A stretch of 64,000 nucleotides of DNA from Trichomonas vaginalis G3 (taxonomy: Eukaryota > Parabasalia > Trichomonadida > Trichomonadidae), in assembly GCF_026262505.1 (NCBI RefSeq), contig NC_067207.1, positions 13,794,082 through 13,858,081 of the forward strand, read 5' to 3'. A program made the translations under genes and the position numbers. Positions 47,613 to 58,269 of this stretch are shown one piece after another; positions within the stretch are counted from its first letter, which is position 1; each line of letters starts with the position of its first letter. The notes under the pieces were generated by a model that saw only the letters and a program-made list of their open reading frames with translations, made no database searches and was not told the origin of the DNA.

Positions 47613-48968
47613 ATGGATGAAGAACCAGATATACCCAATCTGGAATCCATTCCGCAACACATTGCAGAGAAACTCCTGCAACTAGGCAAACTTGTTCCAA
47701 GGCAAAAGTTAAATGCAGTAAATTTGTCAGACACTCAAGTATCTCTCCTAACGAGCCTCATTGAAGACAGCTTGGATCCAGCTAACAAAGGTCTCATAGA
47801 AATTCTCGCCAAGAGTACAAACGTTTGTCCTGCCACCTTATATAATTACCGTAAAAAATACGAACTTGACCCAGAATTTAACCCAAAGACGGCTGCATCT
47901 TTGATCAATCGTGCTATCAGTGATCACGGTGAAGAATTGTTAGCCAATTACATCATCAAAGAATTCATCGAAAAAAAATTCTTCTTTAACACCCAAATGT
48001 GCAGAGTGCTTGTCAAGATGTTCATAAAGGCTTACCCTAACGAGATTCTCAGAAACGATTTTGTTGTTTCTGACCATTACCTTTCGAATTTCCGAGAGAG
48101 ATGCGACCTGACCACTCGTGAAGCACATTGGCATCGTCGGCCAAAAGACATCGAAGAGATGAAGACTCGTATCGAAAGCTTTAAACAGACCAAAGCTCAA
48201 CTTATGGAACTCTTCAAGGATGAATTGTGGAGAATCTGCAACGCAGATGAATCCTTTTACGGATGTGGAATCGCTCATGGACTGACATATGCAATAAAAG
48301 GCTCGGAAGGTGTTGACGTCCACATGAATCATAACGAGAAGAAAGGAATCACTATTATTGCCACAATCCAGGCAGACGGCAGTAAACTTCCACTCACATT
48401 TGTCTGCAAGGGTCTCACAGATGCATGCCATAAGCAGATTTACGACAACAGAGTCTTTTCCAATGAGTTGATTTTGCATTCCGAAACAGGTTGGGCCACA
48501 AAGGAGATATTTCAAGAATATCTCAGATGGCTTAGAAAGTATTACAACGATCGTTATCGCGAGAATCCAAGTTACATTCAAAATGATAGAATCTACTTGT
48601 TTCTTGATACATATTCTAGCCACAGAAATGCAGAAACAAAGAAGCTTGCTAAAGACTTGAACATCACACTCGTCTTCATTCCAGTTGGATGCACCGATCT
48701 GTGCCAACCTCTTGACATGCATGTCTTTGGCGCCTTAAAGAATATGGCAACGAGAACATGGTGGACTTACTATTCTATCGACACTTCCCTCGAGTGCACG
48801 CTGAAGTTGGCAGTGTATATTTTAATACGTTGCTGGAATGCGCTGACTCCTGAGCTCATTGAGACTGCATTCAGTATGCACATCAAAGATCTTGAAGAAA
48901 ATGAAAGCATCCAACCACGTATCTCTGACGAGAGGCCTCAGACTTCATTGAACGGATTGACGAAGTGA
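47613..48968 (+). CDS. Pogo-like DDE transposase, 451 aa
   Basis: The N-terminal 120 residues hold a helix-turn-helix (L-S-D-T-Q-V-S-L-L-T-S and A-T-L-Y-N-Y-R-K-K-Y). A CENP-B/HTH-like segment follows (S-D-H-Y-L-S-N-F-R-E-R-C). The DDE_1 catalytic core shows N-A-D-E-S-F with Asp212, L-F-L-D-T-Y-S-S-H with Asp332, and C-T-D-L-C-Q-P-L-D with Asp362 or Asp368, matching the pogo/Tigger pattern D-D-35-D. Frame whole to the TGA at 48966. An out-of-frame ATG just upstream (47597) begins an 8-codon ORF. No terminal inverted repeats are visible, so this could be a domesticated or decayed element. It overlaps the next ORF. Confidence 0.85.
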   Translation: MDEEPDIPNLESIPQHIAEKLLQLGKLVPRQKLNAVNLSDTQVSLLTSLIEDSLDPANKGLIEILAKSTNVCPATLYNYRKKYELDPEFNPKTAASLINRAISDHGEELLANYIIKEFIEKKFFFNTQMCRVLVKMFIKAYPNEILRNDFVVSDHYLSNFRERCDLTTREAHWHRRPKDIEEMKTRIESFKQTKAQLMELFKDELWRICNADESFYGCGIAHGLTYAIKGSEGVDVHMNHNEKKGITIIATIQADGSKLPLTFVCKGLTDACHKQIYDNRVFSNELILHSETGWATKEIFQEYLRWLRKYYNDRYRENPSYIQNDRIYLFLDTYSSHRNAETKKLAKDLNITLVFIPVGCTDLCQPLDMHVFGALKNMATRTWWTYYSIDTSLECTLKLAVYILIRCWNALTPELIETAFSMHIKDLEENESIQPRISDERPQTSLNGLTK

Positions 48969-50182
48969 AGGCTCAATTCACAGTAGGCGAGCTTCTTGGC
49001 CAAAACGCAGAAGAGGAAGACGCCCCTGATTTTGACCTCCTTCAAGAGTTCAGTGAGATCAATGAACGACGCCATAGGAGACAGGAAAATACCCAGATTG
49101 AAGAAATAGTTTCAGATGATGAAGACTGGGATGGAAGTGATGATGAAGAAGATCTTGAAGGATTCACTCCAGAAGAAGAAAGAGAAATCCTTGAATATGA
49201 TCTAGATCCATCAGAAATTGAAAGCGCAGTAGAACCTGAACCAAATTATAATCCTCCTTCTCCAGCTGAAATGTTTTCGCCTCTTCCAATAGTTGATGTC
49301 CATTTTGAACCCACAGATCAATTGATACACTGCCTTGCATCAAGAAGCGGAGCATCTTTTATGGACTCTGTGGAATATGCTCCGCGATTTGATGTTTTGT
49401 TAACCAATCAGCTTCATTACTCAGAAATATTTAACGAGATCAGACGTCACAATCATTATGCCACAGAGAGGGTAAATTCACAAATCATCAGGCTCGATGA
49501 TTCTCGAAGCGCCTTAAATGCCGCCATGCAATTGTTCTTGACTATCATTATCCTTGAAAATATTCGAATCGAAGAAGATAATGGTGCAAGAGCTTTAGAT
49601 TTGTTTCAGGTTGGAGAAGAAGATTCCAAACAAGAAGATCTTCTCCATATCCTACAAATATTAGAACGTATGGGAAGATCTACTTCGATTTCACCAGGAA
49701 AAACATATAATATGTTTCATTTTGAACAACAAGGCGATCCACGACTCATTATTTCATCTTTTATGAACCCACATTTATGCGGGATTCAATTCATTGATGA
49801 GAATAATCAAGCTCAATGTGTTAACATGTTAAAACTTCCTGAAGATGGAAATTTCAAAGAATATTTCGAGAATAAGAAGATTACTCATGTGAATAGATAC
49901 CTCTTCATTGCAAATGACTGCGAATCTCAAGAAGCTCAGCCAGACCAAATTGAACTGCTTCATGAACATTCACATATCATATTTATCAGATTTGCCATTG
50001 TTTCACTTACACTCGGAAGAGATGGTCATGCCTCTTTTAAATTTTATAAGAGACTTGATTTACAAGGCGAATATGTTGTGATCGATGAAAATTGGTGTTA
50101 TGTGATCCCAAGAGGAGGAGCAATCGGATATCAATTTTTATCATTGTATGTCAGAGGTAAGGATGTTGAAATTGAAAATTAA
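48965..50182 (+). CDS. Second ORF of the DDE locus, about 405 aa, unknown
   Basis: There is no ATG at its head: the frame starts with GTG and is open further back (to about 48930) as E-A-S-D-F-I-E-R-I-D-E-V-K. The last part of the transposase frame and the start of this frame therefore overlap, one base apart. Either a frameshift has split one long protein of about 860 residues, or the second ORF is made by frameshifting. The N-terminal 130 residues are very acidic (D-D-E-D-W-D-G-S-D-D-E-E-D-L-E-G-F). The rest has hydrophobic segments and ends G-Y-Q-F-L-S-L-Y-V-R-G-K. I recognise no domain. No slippery heptamer is evident. Confidence 0.55.
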   Translation: MKAQFTVGELLGQNAEEEDAPDFDLLQEFSEINERRHRRQENTQIEEIVSDDEDWDGSDDEEDLEGFTPEEEREILEYDLDPSEIESAVEPEPNYNPPSPAEMFSPLPIVDVHFEPTDQLIHCLASRSGASFMDSVEYAPRFDVLLTNQLHYSEIFNEIRRHNHYATERVNSQIIRLDDSRSALNAAMQLFLTIIILENIRIEEDNGARALDLFQVGEEDSKQEDLLHILQILERMGRSTSISPGKTYNMFHFEQQGDPRLIISSFMNPHLCGIQFIDENNQAQCVNMLKLPEDGNFKEYFENKKITHVNRYLFIANDCESQEAQPDQIELLHEHSHIIFIRFAIVSLTLGRDGHASFKFYKRLDLQGEYVVIDENWCYVIPRGGAIGYQFLSLYVRGKDVEIEN

Positions 50183-50454
50183 TTCATAATTTCTATTTAT
50201 TTATATATTATGTTTTTTATTTGTAAGCTGTAAATAATGATTTGTTATAAGAAGATGGTCTTTTTCACCAAGAAAAATTTTGTGTGTAAAAAATTTTTAT
50301 CGTCTGACAAGTTTCTCTGTGAAATATGAAAATTTAATGTGTGATTACATTAGGAAAATATTTATAGAAATAAATATAAGAAATTAGAGAAAAAAATTTA
50401 AAAAGTAAAAAAATGAAGAAAATAACTGGAATACGAAGAATTTAGGGAGGATAG
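50183..50454. other. AT-rich spacer after the DDE locus, no gene seen
   Basis: Low-complexity AT-rich DNA; no terminal inverted repeat matching the upstream flank of the transposase was found. Confidence 0.4.
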
Positions 50455-51556
50455 AGTGCATTATTGTTCTAAGCATGTCATTCCTGGAGATATTGCCTGT
50501 GCATGTCTCCCAGAATGGCATACCGTTCCGCATTCATAACTTGAATGCGGAACTTTGACCGACAAGAGTGCATTGTGCACTCTTGTTGGTCTGCATGTGT
50601 CATTCCGGGAGACATTGCCTGTGCATGTCTCCCAGAATGGCATACTGTTCCGCATTCATAACTTGAATGCGGAACTTTGACCGACAAGAGTGCATTGTGC
50701 ACTCTTGTTGGTCTGCATGTGTCATTCCGGGAGACATTGCCTGTGCATGTCTCCCAGAATGGCATACTGTTCCGCATTCATAACTTGAATGCGGAACTTT
50801 GACCGACAAGAGTGCATTGTGCACTCTTGTTGGTCTGCATGTGTCATTCCGGGAGACATTGCCTGTGCATGTCTCCCAGAATGGCATACTGTTCCGCATT
50901 CATAACTTGAATGCGGAACTTTGACCGACAAGAGTGCATTGTGCACTCTTGTTGGTCTGCATGTGTCATTCCGGGAGACATTGCCTGTGCATGTCTCCCA
51001 GAATGGCATACTGTTCCGCATTCATAACTTGAATGCGGAACTTTGACCGACAAGAGTGCATTGTGCACTCTTGTTGGTCTGCATGTGTCATTCCGGGAGA
51101 CATTGCCTGTGCATGTCTCCCAGAATGGCATACTGTTCCGCATTCATAACTTGAATGCGGAACTTTGACCGACAAGAGTGCATTGTGCACTCTTGTTGGT
51201 CTGCATGTGTCATTCCGGGAGACATTGCCTGTGCATGTCTCCCAGAATGGCATACTGTTCCGCATTCATAACTTGAATGCGGAACTTTGACCGACAAGAG
51301 TGCATTGTGCACTCTTGTTGGTCTGCATGTGTCATTCCGGGAGATATTGCCTGTGCATGTCTCCCAGAATGGCATACTGTTCCGCATTCATAACTTGAAT
51401 GCGGAACTTTGACCGACAAGAGTGCATTGTGCACTCTTGTTGGTCTGCATGTGTCATTCCGGGAGACATTGCCTGTGCATGTCTCCCAGAATGGCATATG
51501 TGCATCATAACGAATGCAACTTTGACCGACAAGAGTGCATTGTGCACTCTTGTTTG
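50455..51556. repeat. 122-bp satellite, left arm, about nine copies
   Basis: The monomer is nearly all hairpin: ACAAGAGTGCA-TTG-TGCACTCTTGT, GGGAGACAT...ATGTCTCCC extended by CATTC/GAATG, and TTCCGCATTC-ATAACTT-GAATGCGGAA. These cover about 99 of 122 bases. Central copies are identical or almost so. The first and last monomers are diverged. The repeated 99-aa frames on this array are by-products of the repeat. Confidence 0.9.
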
Positions 51557-52561
51557 TCATCCACTATGATACTTAGAGAAAATACTTTACTTACATTATT
51601 TAAAATATTAATTTCCCTATTTAATATTTATTTATTATTTTTTGTGCTTTATATTCCCTATGGCATGTACTGAACTATTTTATAGACTCTACCGAGCTAT
51701 CTCCACATATAAACATTTGACAATAACACATATATACTCTCTTCATATTCTAGTCTCATGACATATTATTGCAAAAGCTATATTTATACAGCATACCTCA
51801 TAAAGTCTCATTTTAGCCATATCTAAGCGTTCAAAACCTATTTTCCACACGTAATCTGATTCTTCTGGCTCCGCTGATTCGATTTCTGCTGTCAGATCGT
51901 GAAAATATGAATCACATAAAGAGATAAACACAAGTTACCCAACTTGATATTTTCCGTAAAAAAAACTCTTTAAGTTCATGTTCAATTTTTTCCAAAAGTG
52001 TGTGAATTCAAAAAGTCACAATATATCTAGTTATTACCCAGTATTAATTTTTTAATTTAGTTTTTGAGATATTCATTTTATAATACGTATTATTCAGAAA
52101 ATTAAATACATTTGTAAGGGAAAACGGAATTAATAACAAATATATGAATATCGTGGAAGAGTCAATTTGAAGAAAACATTATTATTTTGGATTTGTGTTT
52201 ATCTCTTTATGTGATTCATATTTTCACGATCTGACAGCAGAAATCGAATCAGCGGAGCCAGAAGAATCAGATTACGTGTGGAAAATAGGTTTTGAACGCT
52301 TAGATATGGCTAAAATGAGACTTTATGAGGTATGCTGTATAAATATAGCTTTTGCAATAATATGTCATGAGACTAGAATATGAAGAGAGTATATATGTGT
52401 TATTGTCAAATGTTTATATGTGGAGATAGCTCGGTAGAGTCTATAAAATAGTTCAGTACATGCCATAGGGAATATAAAGCACAAAAAATAATAAATAAAT
52501 ATTAAATAGGGAAATTAATATTTTAAATAATGTAAGTAAAGTATTTTCTCTAAGTATCATA
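51557..52561. repeat. Inner perfect inverted repeat with spacer, carrying a 62-aa frame in each arm
   Basis: Each arm contains the same short open frame. On the plus strand it runs 52195-52383, starting M-F-I-S-L-C-D-S-Y-F-H-D-L-T-A-E-I-E and continuing E-E-S-D-Y-V-W-K-I-G-F-E-R-L-D-M-A-K-M-R. The mirrored copy is at 51743-51931. The amino-acid composition looks like real protein, so this may be a captured piece of a host gene. No promoter is recognised. Confidence 0.6.
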
Positions 52562-53196
52562 GTGGATGACAAACAAGAGTGCACAATGCACTCTTGTCGG
52601 TCAAAGTTCCGCATTCAAGTTATGAATGCAAAAGTATTGCCATTCTGGGAGACATGCACAGGCAATGTCTCCCGGAATGACACATGCAGACCAACAAGAG
52701 TGCACAATGCACTCTTGTCGGTCAAAGTTCCGCATTCAAGTTATGAATGCGGAACAGTATGCCATTCTGGGAGACATGCACAGGCAATGTCTCCCGGAAT
52801 GACACATGCAGACCAACAAGAGTGCACAATGCACTCTTGTCGGTCAAAGTTCCGCATTCAAGTTATGAATGCGGAACAGTATGCCATTCTGGGAGACATG
52901 CACAGGCAATGTCTCCCGGAATGACACATGCAGACCAACAAGAGTGCACAATGCACTCTTGTCGGTCAAAGTTCCGCATTCAAGTTATGAATGCGGAACA
53001 GTATGCCATTCTGGGAGACATGCACAGGCAATATCTCCCGGAATGACACATGCAGACCAACAAGAGTGCACAATGCACTCTTGTCGGTCAAAGTTCCGCA
53101 TTCAAGTTATGAATGCGGAACAGTATGCCATTCTGGGAGACATGCACAGGCAATGTCTCCCGAATGACACATGCAGACCAACAAGAGTGAACAATC
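52562..53196. repeat. 122-bp satellite, right arm, about five copies
   Basis: Reverse complement of the left array, with the same three hairpins per monomer. The first monomer is diverged, and the last breaks off at about 53196 into unrelated AT-rich DNA. Confidence 0.9.
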
Positions 53197-54675
53197 CGCT
53201 TTCTCCTTTGAAATCCAACATTCTAATCACATCTACATTAATAAATTGTTATAAAATACTAATCAAAGATCCAATACAATTCTACTATCTTATACACATT
53301 ACCAATGTTAACACCTCTTATAACTTAAATTATTTCATAAAATTTGTTTTTATATCTTATTATTTTCTCATAATGCTTCTAATACATCTCTAATTTCTTA
53401 CATTCAAACACCAATATCGTCATACTATCATAAGCACTTAATTTTTTCAAATTTTAGACTTAAATTTGAGCTACATTTTCATCATCATTTTTAGCCTTAA
53501 GCTTCTATAAGGTTATAATACATTATCGTAATATTCTAATATTTATGATTCTTACTACTCAATTCAATATAATCATATAAGTCACTCATAATCAGGAGCA
53601 TAATTTAAAAATCTATAGCTCATATTTTGACAATTATATATATAGATGATGCATATTGCAATTCCGGTTTCAACACGATCAAATGTCAAACCATGATAAA
53701 ATATATATCAATTTACAAAATATCGATTAACATTAGAATCCATATCTAATTCCATCAATGCACAAGTTGTAAATGCTTAATTCATCTTTGAGAAACGTGA
53801 ATAGCACAATTTTATAAGATTATTTGTTGAATATTTAAAATATAAGCCAAATCGAATCTGCTGTATATTACTTTAGTTTATAATTGAATGTTAAATGTGC
53901 TCAGATAAATATTTGAGTCAGATATCGCATTTTCAATTTCAAATTTATCTCATGAAGTTAGAATTTATTTGATCATACAACATCATATTAGTCAAACTAG
54001 AGTTCAATCGCGATTCCAAAATGGAACAATTGCTTGTTTTATCAAAATGTTAAAATATTAATCTAAAAAACTTAATATCTAACCAAAACATTCTAGAAAT
54101 ATTATATACAGGTATATGCAATCTAAATGCACACGAAATTCTGAAAATTAAAAAGAATATTTATGAGATTATTAAATCTTATGCATTTCAATGAAGAGTC
54201 GATAATTATCATCTCTATAGGTTATATATCAACATATGAGTTTTTGGATTGACCACTACTATACTAATGTGATCAAATTAATCTGATTTCTTGAATTTTC
54301 ATTTGAAGCATTCGCAGTAGTAGGAGTACCTTCATATATTAACATATTAAAAAATTGCGCCCAGATTCGCAGTTTAATCATGATTTTAAGATTGCATTAG
54401 ATTTCGAAATGCAGAAAAAAATCACTTTAGATTCCCTTCAAACTCTAAGCATAAGCATGTCTCTATATGAGAAAACTATTTGAGCTATTCATTTGGCGGC
54501 CCAAAAACTCATGTTGCCTGAGCGCAGAAAATACCAATTTTTGGACCCTGGGTAGGGGGTCATGCATGTTTTCTAAATGTTGGAAAAGTAGGGTATATTT
54601 ACTACAAATTGGAAACATTGCAAGCTCTTTTGAGCTTAACTTGACCCTTCAGAATGTCAATATTGCTATTTTATC
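53197..54675. other. AT-rich region without a recognised gene
   Basis: About 1.5 kb of AT-rich sequence; no ORF or repeat is convincing. One small patch (about 54540-54630) is less AT-rich but has no recognised feature. Confidence 0.45.
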
Positions 54676-55689
54676 ATGAATTCATCTTCTGATTACTTTT
54701 TTTTATCAGAATTTTTCCATAAACATCATGATAAAATACACTCAAATAGACAACTTGCAAAAGAAATTGATGTCTGGGAAGAATTCTATGAAGATGTGTT
54801 CAAAGGTGAGAAGAAAAGATGCCAAAATTGTGAGAAAGAAACCGGATTATCACAATACTACTTAGAAGAATGTCTATTTTTGGATGACAAAGATAAAATA
54901 ATTAAAATTGAAGCTTCTTCTTCCAAACTTCTCCATAATTCCTGTAGTTTCCACAAATGTTATTCAAAAGGAAATGGAGGTAGTATATCCATCAATAATC
55001 AAGAGTGCTCTGTAGTCCAAAGAAGATTTTGTGCTATTGATTCTTTTTCAGATTCAATCAATAATAAGTATTGCTTGGGTTTATTTTCGTTTGTAAAAGT
55101 TGGAGAAAAATGCCTGAATTATATCTCTGAGAGTACTTTGTTAGGATGCGGAAGGCCAGGAACTCTGACAGTCGGATTAACTCATCAAGAAGATGGCAAC
55201 ATTTCTCTATCAAATACAAATTTTACTTTGTGTAAAGCATGTCTTGTAGCAACAAGTTATGGAATTAGTCGAACATCTCCATTTAAATTTGAGTACTCGA
55301 CATACTTCAACAACATTACAGATAATGAATCAATAATAATATGTACATGGTCTGATTCTGCACTGGACCATTTGAATATCATAACATAATAATAACATTT
55401 GAGTATTATTAATAATAAAGTCCCAAATGATAATGTTCCTTTATTCACTAATGCAGATATAATAATAGTCAATAACTGCTATATTGACAATAGTATTCCT
55501 TTAATATGTTATGATACACTAGAAATCTCTAATCCAAAGGAATGCTTTACGAATGATTTAACATATCTATCCCTGAGTAGTTGTGAAGCGGAAAATTATA
55601 TTATTGATGTTAACACAAGTGTCTCCATGTCGTATGGCATCCCTATTATAATAATATCAATAACAAATGTATTATTTGCAAAAAAATAA
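54676..55689 (+). pseudogene. Broken beta-helix surface-protein gene
   Basis: The N-terminal region has N-R-Q-L-A-K-E-I-D-V-W-E-E-F-Y, close in pattern to R-A-Y-P-Q-D-L-W-N-E-Y-Y of the gene at 30854. Beta-helix turns such as G-N-G-G-S-I-S-I-N-N-Q-E-C and I-S-E-S-T-L-L-G-C-G follow. The frame is open from 54676 to 55386, broken by three consecutive TAA codons (55387-55395), then open again in the same frame to 55689. No Ig-like repeats follow. It looks like a truncated, decayed relative of the gene at 30854-33655. Confidence 0.6.
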
Positions 55690-55862
55690 AAAGAAATTTA
55701 AATATCAAATCATCATTCACAATTGTACCTGAGCGAGTCTATATCTACTGTATTGTATGTTCATAAATTTTCTTTTTCGATTCTGATTCAAAAAGAAATT
55801 TGTAAAATTATTTTGAATTAACCATAAAATATCAATTATTTATTGAGAATAACAATATATTT
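55690..55862. other. Short spacer, no gene seen
   Basis: AT-rich 173-bp gap at the 3' ends of two convergent loci. Confidence 0.4.
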
Positions 55863-57350
55863 TTAAAGTTCCAAGTTTTCCTCCGCAAATTTCAATTTTC
55901 TTGGTACTTTGACATTTAATTTCGCTTCAGTAACAATTAATCTGAACAACTTCATTGCGTTGCTTTCATTTGGAAGGATCATACCTTTACCACGCTTCTT
56001 CAATATCAAAGTTGGCTTATCTTTTGGAACATCTAACGGGATATCATTCTTTTCAGCATTAATATAATAGAACATAAATCTAGAGTATTTCTGTTGGTTG
56101 AATTCATAGGCAATGGCCTGTAATTCTTGAAGTAAATCTATTGAAGTTTTATCTGTTGCTGAAGGAGCAATGAGAGTTACAGAATCCTTAGGAGATCCAT
56201 AAACAGCTCGGAAGTTTGATCCAACGAGCTTCTTAAGGTTAGGAAGATCATCTTCATCTTCTTCTGGGATTTCTTCGGACTTTACAGGGATAATTGGGAA
56301 GGAATTAATTACTTGGTCAAGAAGCTGGTCCAAGATTGCCGGAGTAATCTCTGTTCCTTCTGGAAAAAATAATTTCTCACTTACATCTCCATTTTCTGTA
56401 AAGTTTGCTACAACCCAGATAGGTTCTTTGGTTCCTGCTGTGCCCATCTCGTTCAGGAGTTGCGTAAACTGGCGGTATGGTCCGTATGCGTATGTGAAAT
56501 TATCTTTGAACTTGTCGTAGATCTGTCTCATGCCCCAGTGTACTTGTTTGAGGGAGTGCTTCTTGTTTACGTCGCAGAAACAGAAGACTGTCATTCGAGA
56601 ATCGTGAATTACGTCACGGAAAAGGGTTCCTTCTGTAAGTCTGTATAATGGATAAGCGTTATCGCGGATGAACTTCTCAAGCTCATCTGTTTTGTCAATT
56701 TCGCTAATTGGATATTGAACAATTACATCATCGATTGATCTTCTGATTAAAATTGCATTTGTAAGCGAGGTATCTTGATCCTGCTGAAGGCCAAATTGAT
56801 ATGCTGCCTCTGTAGATGTTGAACGCACGAATGGAATAATATCAATGAATTTTTCAGCCAAATCTTGAAAAACTTCAATTACATCATCTGAAGTATCTTC
56901 ATCACTTGTCAATATAGCAGCAATCGGGTTGTATTGAAGGAATTTGTATGCGCGATCTTGAGAATCGATTTCAACAACGAGTGGTTTGTTTGTAATTCTT
57001 GTTAAGTACTTTCTAAGGTCTGTTGAATTCCTTTCTCCTGTGTATTCCGTCATAAATTGGCCATTGCGGAATACGTAGAAAGAAGGGAAAAATTGAATAT
57101 TGTAAAGATCAAGCGTATGTGGCGCGTTATTGCCATCAAGATAGAAAAAGTCGCATTTATTGCCAGAATGGAATGTTTCGGCAGCAGCACGAAAGTGTGG
57201 CATCAATCTTTCCACTTCTGTATTATTTTCATCAATTGCCATGACTAAAGCAAGTTTAGATTTGTTGATCTTGGTTTCAAAATTCTCGTCATTGAGTGTA
57301 GGCGGTAAATAAATCTCACTTCTAACTAAAGAGAATAAAATCGGAAGCAT
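55863..57350 (-). CDS. PDI-like thioredoxin-fold protein without a CxxC active site, 495 aa
   Basis: The ATG at 57350 is chosen; the frame opens three codons earlier only with GTG. Residues 1-11 (M-L-P-I-L-F-S-L-V-R-S) resemble a very short signal peptide. The first thioredoxin-like domain (about 20-125) has F-F-Y-L-D-G-N-N-A-P, then Y-N-I-Q-F-F-P-S-F-Y-V-F-R-N-G-Q (cis-Pro loop) and L-R-K-Y-L-T-R-I. The CxxC motif is missing; only scattered Cys are seen (C-F-C-D-V). Further thioredoxin-like domains are suggested around 130-370. A domain with F-R-A-V-Y-G-S-P-K-D-S-V-T-L-I-A-P follows. The C-terminus N-L-E-L faintly resembles an ER-retention signal. It is likely an ER chaperone-like protein without redox catalysis. 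Confidence 0.7.
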   Translation of the reverse strand: MLPILFSLVRSEIYLPPTLNDENFETKINKSKLALVMAIDENNTEVERLMPHFRAAAETFHSGNKCDFFYLDGNNAPHTLDLYNIQFFPSFYVFRNGQFMTEYTGERNSTDLRKYLTRITNKPLVVEIDSQDRAYKFLQYNPIAAILTSDEDTSDDVIEVFQDLAEKFIDIIPFVRSTSTEAAYQFGLQQDQDTSLTNAILIRRSIDDVIVQYPISEIDKTDELEKFIRDNAYPLYRLTEGTLFRDVIHDSRMTVFCFCDVNKKHSLKQVHWGMRQIYDKFKDNFTYAYGPYRQFTQLLNEMGTAGTKEPIWVVANFTENGDVSEKLFFPEGTEITPAILDQLLDQVINSFPIIPVKSEEIPEEDEDDLPNLKKLVGSNFRAVYGSPKDSVTLIAPSATDKTSIDLLQELQAIAYEFNQQKYSRFMFYYINAEKNDIPLDVPKDKPTLILKKRGKGMILPNESNAMKLFRLIVTEAKLNVKVPRKLKFAEENLEL

Positions 57351-57470
57351 TTGTGTCACTTTTGTATTTGGTTGAATTCGTCACTTTTTGGAATTCTCTT
57401 CTTCAAAATAGCTTCGCACCATAAAAATATTACATTGTTATATTCAGTACATTATTTCAATCATTTCTGT

Positions 57471-57735
57471 CTAGATTTCGTTTTGAAAATGATCAATGAC
57501 AAGTTTTTCATGCCTGTTAACTAAGGACTGCCCACACGAGTGAATTGTCCGCGACATCTCCATGGCTCTTGGTCTGATGTGATACTGCAAAAACGCCAGG
57601 CAAACATTGATTAACAGCCGAAATTCTGTTTTACATGAAGGTTCCGCTTGGGTTCCTGTCTTTGGATATGTCGGAAGAGGAGATAACAAGGCAGCAAGAA
57701 AATCCTTCACATTGCAGTTTGTGATACAAGTGATA
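57471..57735 (-). pseudogene. Possible orphan C-terminal gene fragment
   Basis: The frame reads like protein: N-V-K-D-F-L-A-A-L-L-S-P-L-P, then V-C-L-A-F-L-Q-Y-H-I-R-P-R-A-M-E-M-S-R-T. Its base composition is richer in GC than the flanks. No ATG starts it; an in-frame stop lies just before. I recognise no family. It may be the remnant 3' end of a lost gene. Confidence 0.35.
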
Positions 57736-58269
57736 ATGTCCGCCTAGTTGCATACATTGCAGCTCCATATATAATTTTATTGCATAATGCAATATGTGTT
57801 GATGCAAAACTCAAATACAACTTTTTTATACTAAATTGCTCAAATAAGATGAATTATAATAAAAAATCCTTTCCGTAAAGGTATTAAATTAGCAATATTT
57901 TTAATCAAAAACGTATGTGCAATCGTATCCAGCATCTAATATGCACGCTTAATTGTTTATCTCTGTATTTCAGACTAATTTTTGTTAGATTTGAGTATGC
58001 TTCTATATATATAGATATGGTGATATACATGCGGAATTTCAAGAAAATTTGATTCACAGCTTTTGAGAATTGATTTTTTGGCATATAATATACTTTCTGA
58101 ATATGACTAAATGATTGTCTGCGTCTTCCATCAGAAGCGAATTCAATTTTAATTTCGAAATATCTCCGTGCTTATTGAAAGAGATATGATAATACATATA
58201 GTTGTCTTTCAGCAGATAATCACTTAGAGCTGTTTTAAAGGCCTTAGCTTTTTTTATTTTTTAAATTTA
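57736..58269. other. AT-rich spacer, no gene seen
   Basis: No ORF, RNA or repeat is convincing in this stretch. Confidence 0.4.

Larger units (their letters stand above)
50455..53196. mobile_element. Foldback element: long inverted repeat with satellite arms
   Basis: Two arms point at each other around a centre at 52063 with a 259-bp unique spacer (51934-52192). The inner arm segments (about 51560-51933 and 52193-52565) mirror each other with no visible mismatch over about 370 bp. The outer parts are a 122-bp satellite: about nine copies on the left, about five on the right. Long terminal inverted repeats built of tandem subrepeats are the hallmark of foldback transposons. No transposase is seen inside, so it would be non-autonomous. 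Confidence 0.65.

Noticed and set aside
47940-48722. 260-aa antisense frame
   Set aside because: It is the shadow of the DDE transposase on the opposite strand, with no start context.
50455-51556. CRISPR-like array
   Set aside because: The 122-bp units have no unique spacers, cas genes are absent, and the organism is a eukaryote.
50461-53393. Overlapping 99-aa frames repeated through the satellite
   Set aside because: They are by-products of the 122-bp tandem repeat, in rotating frames.
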